DNA from: Sphagnum magellanicum
Taxonomy: Eukaryota > Streptophyta > Sphagnopsida > Sphagnales > Sphagnaceae
Reading direction: 5' to 3'
Assembly: GCA_021904315.1 (NCBI GenBank)
Contig: CM038923.1
Coordinates: 9,926,038 to 9,990,037 of the forward strand
DNA: 64,000 nucleotides
Part shown: one piece after another, positions 24,736 to 35,647 of the stretch
How the letters are laid out: each line of letters starts with the position of its first letter
How positions within the stretch are numbered: the first letter of the stretch is position 1
Made by a program: the position numbers and the translations under genes
Notes under the pieces: model-generated
Told to the model about the DNA's origin: nothing
Database searches by the model: none
What the model saw: only the letters and a program-made list of their open reading frames with translations

Positions 24736-26125
24736 CAAGTGTGATAACACATTACAATGAATAAAAAATGTTTTCACAAATATTATTCAAAACTATCTTT
24801 GTTTGAACTTTCACCAAACCAATATTAAAAAGGTTTTTCATGAATTGTACTTGAATAATAAGGCAGTTTAAAACCCAATGAATCAAATTGTCAAAAGAAA
24901 TTACATTTTAAAATTAATATTAAATAATTGAATAATATATTTGTAAGAATATGATATTCATACCAATATACTATAGATTGAAAAAGAAAACCCATCCTTG
25001 GGTGGTACCACTAAACCCACTTCATTAAAATTCAAAGAAAGGTGAACCCAATTTTATTTTATTTAAATATTTTAGTATGTTTAAATTGTGATTTTATTAT
25101 TGATTTGCAACACATGGGCTTTATGTTCCCCACCTATATATACATTATGGAAAAATTGTAAACACTTACAAACGCTACACAAGTAAGAAATTTGTGTTCC
25201 AGATTTCTTAACCTCTTATCATTAAGTGTCAAGTTGCACCATTGTAGAAAACATCTTTTTGGGTTTATCAATTGTATTTGCTAATATATGGCCCAAACTG
25301 TTCTTTCAAAAAATAAAATTAAGTTACTACAAATTTGTAGATTTGAATGCGATGGCTTTTCAAGACTTCCTATTCCTAACTTTTAAAAATTGCTCAACAA
25401 TTTGTGGTTGCTTCAATCCATTATCTATTAAATAATTTTAAAAAAAGACTATTTGAAAGCCTCCTAGAAAATAAAAATATTTAAAAAGTTGAAAGTACAT
25501 TTTCCTTTGGCATTCATGAACAAAGGAACCCCAAGTGTTGTTTTCTTGAAACTTTTTCCTTGACCATTCATTTGGAATATTAAAATTAATTTTTCTGTAA
25601 ATCCAATCAAAATTTCAAATCCTACATGACTTGGGTAATTTTTTGATATAAAATTTGAAATGAATTTTTTTTCTTAAAATGAATGTTATGTTGCCTTGAA
25701 GTTGGGGTGTGACATTCCTAGTGCACCCAAGGATGGGTTTGCTAAAAAATAGAATTTAAAAACCATTTAAATGATTGGCAATTTGATGAAATACTTACTC
25801 ATTATATATTGAATATGAATTAATTGTATCATTTCAATTTTATATGAGAAGTTCCACTCATGTGATTTCACAAAAAACATTTTGATGATGTTTTTCATTC
25901 AAATGAACATTAAGTGCATGATTTTTTTAAAAATTATTGAAAAATTATTCTCTTTTGAAATATAACAAAAATTGTGTTAAAGACCTTGTGTCAAAAAACC
26001 ATTTTGTATGTTTTTCAAAACACTAAATGAAATGAAAGAAAAATTGTCCCCAAATAATGCAAAATGTATTAAAAAAATACATTTTCTTGCCCAAGTTGAC
26101 CCACCCCATAGTTTATTTTCATTGA
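24736..26125 (-). mobile_element. TIR element, copy C, interrupted by a second TIR element
   Basis: 24,736-24,987 and 25,741-26,125 align, on either side of a 753-bp insert, with consecutive parts of the reverse complement of 61,137-61,758. Shared blocks include ATTAATATTAAATAATTGA-like, ATATTGAATATGAATT, CATGTGATTTCACAAAAAAC and AAATTGTCCCCAAA. Without the insert its length is about 637 bp, against 622 bp for the uninterrupted copy. No coding capacity. Confidence 0.8.
24988..25740. mobile_element. 753-bp TIR element nested in copy C
   Basis: A perfect 17-bp terminal inverted repeat, AAACCCATCCTTGGGTG, at 24988-25004 and (reversed) 25724-25740. The two flanks are contiguous in the related element at 61.1-61.8 kb, which proves an insertion. 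The interior is AT-rich with no transposase, so it is a MITE-like non-autonomous element. A target duplication is not clear, and the superfamily is unassigned. Confidence 0.8.
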
Positions 26126-26370
26126 CAAATGTCATGGATCAAACATCAACTACACAATAGCTGAAAAGACTCTCCTTCAAAAGTGTGTAATAGAATGAAA
26201 TTTCATATGACATGAAAGTTTAGACCTCATCTAAATTCCACACATATCTATGGAAAAATCTCTACAACAACAATTTGAAAATAAACCTCCAAAGTGTCAT
26301 CATTAGTGTGTTAAGCAAAGTTGAACATAGAAACAAAGACAATGGGAAAAGAAGGTTAAAAAAGGAGTTC

Positions 26371-26645
26371 ACTACATGTGGTGACAACAATTTCAAGCAA
26401 GGAGCCCCCAAGCATAATCAAGAAACACTACATGTGGTGACAACAATCTCAAGCAAGGAGCCCCCAAGCATCATCAAGAAACACTACATGTGATGACAAC
26501 AATCTCAAGTTGGGAACCCCCCTAGCATCATCAAGAAGCACTACATGTAATGACAATAATCACAAGCCCAAAAGCATCACCAAGAAACATCACATGCAAC
26601 AATGGCAACCTCAATCCCCCAAACATCATCATCATCATTACATGC
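26371..26645 (+). repeat. 56-bp tandem repeat, about five copies
   Basis: Units start at 26371, 26427, 26483, 26540 and about 26589, each with ACTACATGTGGTGACAACAA and GAGCCCCCAAGCATCATCAA or variants. The first three are nearly identical and the last two diverged. Confidence 0.92.
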
Positions 26646-27639
26646 AACTTTAACAATTGCATAGGTATTCATCATTGAATCAAGTATGAGTGAAAGGTAT
26701 TCATCATTTAGTAGACATTGCCATTATATTTAAATTAAACTTGTGAGAATGAATCCATAAAATGTACTATTAAATATATTGCCAATTGTTATAAGGAATG
26801 AAAGTAAAGTCGATGTTATAAATCATGTTTGACTCAATTTTCATAAACTAACAAACATAACATTTCAATTACCAAACATAATTACAATATTCAACAATCA
26901 TATGATAGCTTACAACCATGCTTCAAATAACCCTGAAGAATATTCCACATTCAACATGTATTGAACATAGAGCCTACAATTTGGTGTAGCTTCATGTGTG
27001 TCTTATGAGTTTTGGTTTAAAGGAGTTTTTTTTATGTAGGGTACTACTTGAAGAGAGGGGCAATCTTGAGCATAAAAACTTGTGAGAAAATTTTTATTTT
27101 AAAATTTAAGAATCATGGGGGTAAAAAGAAATAAATGCAAGGTGGGAATTTCGAAAAGAAATTTTACACTCCTCCACCAAGAGTGGGCATTTTTCTTTTT
27201 GAAATGGTGGCCCTTTGGTAGAGATAAGATTATTATAACATGATATTTTTTAAAAACTACATTCTTTTTATTGGTTTTTAATAGTACTGTTTGGTTCTTG
27301 ATTTTGAAAAGAACCTTCAATTTTGGTTTATAGTTTTTTTTTAATTTCATAAAACCTTTGGTGCAAAGTTGAGCATGATTTTTTGAATTTACAAAACCTT
27401 CAATTCTAGAAACTTCCCAAGAATTTGAAGCCTAGTCTAGGTTTAAAACCAATTTGGTTCCATTTACATTGCACCAAACAAAAAAAAAAACCTACATGTA
27501 AGGTACATTTGAAAGGTGGGTTATTAATGCATAATATGCATCCACAATCATGAGGAGTGGGGTACTAATGTAAGAGAAAATTGGGGAGGTATCTAATTAA
27601 AGAAACAAAATTTTAGCAAGTTATGAAATAGGGCATCAT
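26646..27639. other. No gene recognised
   Basis: AT-rich. The 83-codon minus frame 27099-27350 is Lys/Phe-rich low-complexity sequence. Confidence 0.45.
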
Positions 27640-28450
27640 TACCAAGAATTCTTGTATTCACCTACTTTTATGACTAATTTTTAGTCATAAAGCCACAAGC
27701 GATTGCTATAGTGTCTAATCACCTTGGACAAATCGCATCGAATCTTAGTCACAAAAAACATTATGTGGCACCTAGTCAAAATGATAGTTGCATTGAACTA
27801 GTACCAACTTTTCATCCTACTAACATCTAACCTACCTCACATGGTCATTTGTGATTAGTTTTATGATTAAAAATGTAATCGCATATGTTGATGTGGTATG
27901 GTCATCTGCAACTAGGTTTACAACTAATAAATGTAATCACTATGATGTATCCACATGGTAATAATCCATTTGACAATCTTGGGCTAGGTTAGGTTAGAAT
28001 AAGCAACCTAACATAGGCTAAATAAATAGGTAGATAAACTTAAGATAAGTAAGTCAATGTAAGTTATACACTTAAGTAGGTAGGTAGGATCTTAAATATT
28101 TTTTGTTCATTGTCATAAGCCTTTTTTATTGGTTCATCCCAAATGGCACATGTACTTTGAACATTGTCTATAATGCATACATGTAGTCCTTTATTTCATT
28201 TCATTTCATTGTATAATTTTACAAAGTTCAATTTGTAAACAAGGATATGGGTTAAATTCTAATAAAAGGGAAACACTCAACATTATGTAGCATTATCACA
28301 TCCTTTATCTCATGCACAAAAACATAGTCACATATTCACACAATAAAATACCTATTATTTAGCCTACCTACTTATTACCTACTACCTAGTCTCTTTAATA
28401 AAATAATTACCTACCCTAACTAATTAATTAATTAAAATTTACCCTAGGTT
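27640..28450. repeat. AT-rich dispersed repeat, copy 2
   Basis: Related to 2,520-4,170 (same block order). A near-perfect hairpin, TTATGACTA/TAGTCATAA with a 5-nt loop, lies at 27,667-27,689. The matching position of copy 1 (about 2,560) has ACAATTAA/TTAGTTGT, suggesting a structured terminus. Part of 50,940-51,340 may be a third relative. Confidence 0.5.
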
Positions 28451-28525
28451 ATTATTGAGTATTCTAAGCTATTCCAAAAAAATTTGCATTATTTGTGAAA
28501 CGTTTTTTGAGAAAAGAATTTTTTT

Positions 28526-28551
28526 TCAATATCTATATATATATATATATA
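28526..28551 (+). repeat. (TA)n microsatellite
   Basis: TATATATATATATATATA run. Confidence 0.85.
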
Positions 28552-29046
28552 GAAAAAAAATTGTCAAAAAATTTTGGATTAGTTTCACAAGATGTATATT
28601 GCTAGTTATTACTATAAGTAGCCAAACTATAAACAAATTTTTTAAATAAGTTTAAATAAAAGGTTGTCATTTATTGCTAAATTTTATTGATGATGATAAT
28701 TGGAATTAGTTTATGTGAAATGGGTATAGGGTCCATTAATGGTCATCATTATAACAATTTTCAATGTCGACCACTTGACATTTTTGTTGAATGGAATGGA
28801 ACAATGTCTTTTGTAATCTACATGTCTTTTCATGTCTCAACTTCATATATAAGATTATTGTCTCACACTTCAAAAACATTTGGAAAATTTGTCCTTTCCT
28901 TGTCTTAATGCAAATAAGAAAGATTTATTATGTATGTTACACGTTACACGTTACACATTACATCATATCATTATTATCCTTTGACATAAATTAATTTATT
29001 TCGACAAGACATGTCATTGACATATGAACATGTGTTGTCTAATTAG

Positions 29047-29181
29047 GCTCCATGTGAATATGTTGACATTGTTCAAAAATTTATTAACAAAGGAATAGAT
29101 GTCAATGCAAAACACGAGAATGGAGAAATGCCTTTCTATTTAGCATGTGGAAACAACTATGATGGAATCATCTCAATACTA
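29047..29181 (+). pseudogene. Ankyrin-repeat fragment
   Basis: The frame opens directly after an AG that could be a splice acceptor (AATTAG/GCT) and reads VDIVQKFINKGIDVNAKH then ENGEMPFYLACGNN and DGIISIL. This is the end of one ankyrin repeat and most of the next; ankyrin repeats are protein-binding helix pairs. A further dozen codons follow before a stop. No adjacent exon with ankyrin motifs was found, and the surroundings are very AT-rich. It is either an orphan exon fragment or one exon of a gene with long introns. Confidence 0.5.
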
Positions 29182-32100
29182 TGCATGGTGCTCAATCTCC
29201 TATGTACTGTTTTTTTGTTTCATAGATCATAAATTGTATGAATCTATGTAATTTTTTGTAGCTATGTAAATATTCTCAATTAGGAAGCACTGATTTACAA
29301 AGTGGGAATTATCTACACAAAGGGCAAGAGAAAGCAAATGTGAAAGCACATTATGAATTTGGTAATGATTCAATAAAAATTATGTGTTTCAAACACAAAA
29401 TAAGAAGGAAAGTTGACAATATAATTAAGATAATAAAATTGTGTAGAATTATGTTTTTTTCACATAAATTGTGATTTTTGATGGATCATTTTTTGTCATG
29501 AGTTTTCTATGTTTGGACATGCACACATTTTGTTTTCCTTCATTATAATTTCCACTCATTTAAGGTGTTATATAATAAGTGATGTCTGCATCATCATATA
29601 TGCATTATGTGAAAATAAATGATTGAAAAATTTATTGAACCAAAAAAGGAAGGATGTAATATTCTCCTCAATGTTTTTTCTATGCATTTTATTTTTCACC
29701 AAAAACTTATTTTGATGATTTGATTAAGATTTATGTATGAAATCATTGCTATATAACACAAGCCATATGACAATTAAAATAATTTATGCTTCTACAATCA
29801 TGTTTTAAATGACATGGGTATTTTATCTTTCAAAAGAAAAAAGAAAAACCTAAACATTTAAAACCTACATATTTTTCAAATTATTTAAATAAGATGAATC
29901 AAAAGATAAAACAACTTGAAGATGCGATTTAATATCAAAAAAAATGATCAAATAATGATTGAAAAATTATACTTGCAAATAATATTATTTTTGAAATTCA
30001 CATTCACACTTTATTGTTTTGTAAAATCAATCTTCAACAAAATTGAATAAGGATATATGAGTGTTTACAAAATATTTTACATGCAAAATGTTATTTGATC
30101 ATTGTTACAAGATTGCATACATAATGTGAACAAATAAACTAAAATAACTTTGTGCATTTCTTGTGACAAAATCATTGGTTATTAATAATCTATTCGGTTA
30201 CTTGACATGTTTGGCAATTCAAATTTTCCTATCATAAATATATAGAACTCAAACCTTTGTGAATCTTCTATTAAATAAAAATGATCTTTATATGTATCTA
30301 TGATGGATTAAATTTGTCATTTTTTCATTAGGTTTTTTGGAAATTCATTAACTAAAAATTAAATTTGGAACATAATTATATGGGTGGATGATCAATGTTG
30401 TTTTCATTACAAATGTCATTGCTTGATGGTGAATTCTAATAAACTCACAATATAGGAATTACTGATTTTTTATTATATGAATTTATAATATCATTACAAC
30501 TTTTGGAAAATTTTAAATTTGTTATTGACATTATAAAAGAGGATAGATCATAAAATATGAAAATGTTGCCATAAAACAAGCACAATTTGATGAGATCAAA
30601 TGGTTTTGTATGTCTTTTCAAACCATTTGGTGATCCTTGTCCTTTACGCAAATATGACTTATTAAAAAATTAAATCCATCTTGTTTATTGCATAATTTAT
30701 TATGCATGGATATCATTTTTATATTAAATTTTTATTTATTAACATAATATCTTGGCATCTTTGACATTTATTATATTGTCTATAAAAGTGTTGTAATTTT
30801 CAAAATTATTTTTTCAAGAATAAAATTTTGTGAAGGAAAATATTCTTATGAAATATTCAAAATTCATTTATTATTCTACAACATGTGTTGAATATTCCTT
30901 TTTATTACATTAATCAATTGCATTTAAGCAACCTGGAAAATATTATGAATATATTAAATAATGACACACATTAAAAAAAAGTTGCAACCTTTACAACATA
31001 TATCATGGGATATGGAAACCACACATTATCCATATATCCCATGTGTTTTTTGTTGTTATAAAAGTTTTAAAATAAGGAAAAAGGAAAGAAAAGAAGGTAG
31101 CGAAAACAGGGAAGAAAAAAAAAAATTGATTTAATTTGTGAGCAATACACCAATGCTTGCAAATTGGTGCAAATTGAGATGGGCAAGACTTTAAAAACCA
31201 TGCAGATTAATAATTATCTTTTAATTATAAAATGTGAAGGGGATCCGTATTTGTTGTTCAAGTTGAAACCACTCCACAAAATGAAAGTCTCATCTTTTTT
31301 CCCTTTTTTATGTGGTTGAAACATATTCAAAATGTGGATTTTGATTCCAAAGTAGCATGAAGCCCAAATAATTTTTTGGATGCTTGCTATTGATTTTCCA
31401 ATAGAAAATTGAAAAAGAAACACTGATCCAAATCATGGGGGGGAAATGATTATTGTAATCCTCAAACAAATTCGGCAAATCTTTGCAAAATAATTAATTG
31501 TTTAGAATCTTCAACCTTAACACTAGATTTTTTTTATTTTTGAAAACTTTAGCATAGACAATATTATTTCCAAGAGACACATAATCATAACAAGTATATA
31601 ATAATCCCAATGTGTGTAGACCATGTGTGTGTTGGGCTTTGCTATGAAGGTTGAGGATAAATGGAATTACCTTCAATGAGTTAAATATTTTTTTTGCCTA
31701 AGATCATGTTTGGTTTTGGGTTTTCAATGTGATTGTTTGAATAGGATAATGTTGCATTGAAGGGAAGAATGCCCAAGATGCAAAGTTCCAAGTTGTTTGG
31801 CTACATATTTTTAAATTGTTCGCTACAAAGAGGATTCTATAGTTGGAGAACTAGAACTAAATAGCTCTTTAGTGGCATGGGTGGAACTGATGATAGGCTC
31901 TAGGGGATTATAAAAAGCTGATATGTTCATGGCATCACAAGCTTAGGTTCTGTATATTTGATTTTGTGCAAGGGTTTTGACATGTTGTACATCGATAAAG
32001 AAAGTGAGTCCTTGTTGATGTGTGAGTTTCGAGTGTGGCTGGCTGCATTTTTCTTGGGAAACCATTAATTGTGGTTCAATTCATGGTGTATTTGTTCAAG

Positions 32101-32480
32101 GAGACAATTTCTGGGAGGTTGGGGTTATGTTTGTCAATACTTTCCGATGTTGAAATCTTTGAAGATATAATTTGAGCTTGTTGTTATCAAGTGGTAGAGA
32201 AAAAAGTTGATTGTTGAAATCATAGTTGTTGGGCCATCCTATGGAACAATTCTGGACCTTCTAAGAAGGGTTTATAGATTCAGGTGTAACCATGATGCCA
32301 CATGGAAGATCGAGATAACAGATCAAAATAGCATGTGAACGAAGAACCGGAGTGATGTGATGCAGATCATGCCAGTAGGTTGTTGGTTTAGTCTTATGTA
32401 AAATTAGTTATTAGATATGAATCATAGGAATGTAAGGTAGGTTTTGAGATATTATTGAGTATGAGATGGTGTGATCTGTT
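29182..32480. other. No gene recognised
   Basis: Strongly AT-rich DNA with accidental short frames. A gradual rise in G+C begins near 31,900. Confidence 0.5.
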
Positions 32481-35250
32481 CCTGCTTTGGACACATACTT
32501 GTACTCTGGTCATGTGTTGCTAATAGTCTGTATTTTCATGAGTACCCTCTTTTTAGGTCACAGGGTTGCTAGATTGGAGAATGGAAGGAGAAGGGGTTGT
32601 TAGGGTGCGGGGAGAGAAGGGGAAAAGGGTGAGTGAATCTAGAGAGCTGCCATGGAAGCTAGTTGTTGGGCTTTAGGGTTTAGGGTTGCAGTGAATCTGG
32701 ATCTAGCAAGACAGGAGTTGTATGGTATAGACTAGCAAAGCCAACCACAGGAATTGGGCAAAGTAGTGCCCGAGGACATGATCCAATCCATGCAAACAGC
32801 TGGATGTGTACACTCGAGATGGATGTCTATACAAGAGAATGTTTGGCTGTGTTCTTTGGTAAAACTATGGGTATGTTGTGTTTCTCAAAGTTTCCTTGTA
32901 CAAAGTTAGGATTTCGTCTTGAAACCTACAGTGGAGTCTGCTCACTGATAAAACAACAATGAGACTATGAAACTGCTAGCACAATTTAATTTTCCACCAG
33001 TTTTATGGAACCCTGATGCTGTCTGTGATGATGGTTATGTCTAGAGTAGGTTGCAGTCCTTAAAGTCATCCTGGATCAATGGCCACTTTGCAGATGCAGG
33101 GTGATCAAATTCCACTCGTAATTTGCAGTCTGGAAGAAGAAATCTCACATGAATGCTCAAATGCTGCTAGGGGAAGTATATCCACACTTTCTGGAGGAGA
33201 TGATTTTGAGATGTTGCAAATAATCTCAGCTGTGAAGGAAATCAGACAACAAAGTGTGTGATGCTACATGCAAGGAGCTGTCAAAACCCTAAACCTAGTG
33301 GCATTGATTCAACAGCGCTGTTCACTTTGACCTTGACGAGGTTAAGGTACTTCAGGGCAATGATGCACAGTTTCTCTGCTCTGCAAATGCAGGTCCACAA
33401 ATAGATGACTCATCTGACTGTCAAAGTTGCTGAGTACTAATTTGAGAATTCCTTGAATTGGACTATTGTACCTCAGCTACATTCCTTCATTTTCAAGAAG
33501 CAGCTGCATCCAGAACACTGTTCCTCTTCACCTGAAGCTCAGACACCTGGGTGTTTTTAAGGTACTGGCCAACACCGGTGTCATTTGCTGTTGGTTCTAT
33601 CCCTGTACCTGGATCTGTCTAAGGGTTTCGTGGATCTCAGCATTTAGACAGACCCATGAAACCTTCAGCTCCTCCTGCAACCCAAAAGAGGAAGGAAACC
33701 CAAGTACAGACTATGCTTAAACTAAGATGTTGTGCACGGTGGTGAACCACAAAGGTCCACATTAATAAAGTCTCATGAAGTACCTAATTTGCAGAGTGCT
33801 TTTGTGTCATTTGACAAGTTGATAGTGCAGGCAGGGACACAAACACTTCTGAGCATTCTTAAGGTGCAACAGTAGAGCAGAAGGTCTGAAGGTGAAAGGT
33901 GGCTCTGTTGATAAAATCGTAGAAGAAAATTTGGTGATCATCATCCACATCACAAAATGAAAAACCTGTAACATCAAGTTGCAGATTTTTTGTAGCACAA
34001 TACATTTCCAGTTTGTCTTTACAGCCATGAGGATATGTGTGAACTCTGTAAAGACTTCTTGGAGGACTGCACAAGGTTAAGCTCACCTGCCATCCTCCCC
34101 AATGGCAACAGCCTTCAGAATAAACATCCAAAGCAGAGATAGTTTATCAGTGCAGACAACAAGACAAAGATACTACATATAAATCCTTTCAGTCTTTGAT
34201 GATAAACTGAGAGCTTTCTATTTGTGCAGTCTCAAGAGGAAGAATTCTATACCTTGTCCCAACTAAATGCATCGTTCGCTACTTGAAGAGATGCCTGGAG
34301 CTTTGGTTGTCCCCTGGAAGAAATCAAGGTTTAGATTACTCTGACCTGAAGACACAACAACACATGTACAGAGCTCAAACAGTCTGTTTCCTCTTGCAAC
34401 AGCCAGTTCATCTGGGGCTGGGACCAATTGGAATGCACCATTGGCACCCAAGCATATTACCAGATGCTCACAGCTCTGATCCTCCCCTGCAATCTGGATG
34501 GAATCAAGGTGTTTCTATCAAAATCATAGTTGAAGGAAGTAACAACATGACAAGTACCTCCCTCACATGCTCCAATTCTCATGTCCATAATCTCTTGTCA
34601 ATGCCTGGGGTATTCAGGGTGGCAGAGATGCAAATATGATCGGAAGCACCAACAAGTTTGGATGAAAGCTTCTTCATGCACAATCACCTTATAAACCCTA
34701 AATCTGGACACATTACTTGGCATAGACCTGAATGAAAGAGATGGACAGGAGAAGCAGTGAAGAATCACAGGCATGTTGCATTCATAGGGCACCAAAGTTC
34801 TCACCATATGTCTTCAAGTTATGATATTCGGCTGTCATGACAATTGACAATTCCATTCCCTTGCTAACTTTCAGGTTCTTGTGACCTCCTTTGTTACAGC
34901 ATCCACCTCTACCATTTTGCAACATCAATATTTCAGGAGTAGTGAAGAGTATCTGCAAACAGATATGGCATTTGCACTTGACATGGCCTTAACATGATGC
35001 AGAGAGAAAGAAGAATGCTCTGGTACTACAAATGTGGCAAACCGCAGCGACAAACATAGTTACACACCTTTGCCCTTGGTGCAAACTAGGAACAGTCAAA
35101 TAAAGAAAAACAGGGAAATTTTACAGGATCAAATGTTTGGTTGTGCTCTAGAGCAGATCTGATTCAGTAGAGCTTCTGGTAACAGTCTCAAATTTCTACA
35201 GAATGAAGAGGAACCACCAGACAGAATGTCATTTGCACTGTTCCTCAGCT
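32481..35250. other. GC-balanced region downstream of the zinc-finger gene, unidentified
   Basis: Frames of 60-118 codons occur on both strands (33079-33261 +, 33466-33720 +, 33859-34131 -, 34283-34639 +) but none carries a domain I recognise. Composition resembles that of the flanking gene and of the HCF107-like pseudogene, so decayed gene copies or long untranslated/intronic sequence are likelier than transposons. Confidence 0.3.
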
Positions 35251-35251
35251 G

Positions 35252-35257
35252 TTTATT
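35252..35257 (-). terminator. Candidate poly(A) signal of the zinc-finger gene
   Basis: TTTATT on the plus strand is AATAAA on the coding strand, about 390 nt past the stop codon at 35648-35650. It is the canonical hexamer, but plant signals are loose and this is not proof of the 3' end. Confidence 0.4.
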
Positions 35258-35647
35258 TCAAGAGATAACCATGCACAGGTGGGAAAAAATCCCTCTTATG
35301 CAGAATCATGATTATTAGTAACCGAGAAACCATCAAAAAACTAGTGGGGGGAATTCACTGTGCCAAGTTCTTGAGTTCCATAGCCAAGAGCACCTATTAA
35401 TGTACACACTCCTCAATTCAAAAGGTACTTGGAGGCCATGACATAACATGAGTGAATAATTTGAAAGGTTAAACTGTTCTTGCTGCTTCTTTGAAGCCCT
35501 ACGCAACCACAACAAAACAGTAAAGAAAAGACTATGCAGCAAGAATGGTCTGCTTTGTTGTGATCGTTGTCCTCTATTTTTGCTCACTAGTGTGTTTTAC
35601 ATTCTGAATCTTCCTTCGTTTGCTGGCTACTTGGGTCCTCAGATTCA

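Noticed and set aside
24260-24760. 166-codon plus frame as a gene
   Set aside because: Its end lies inside the left terminus of a transposon copy and it has no domain.
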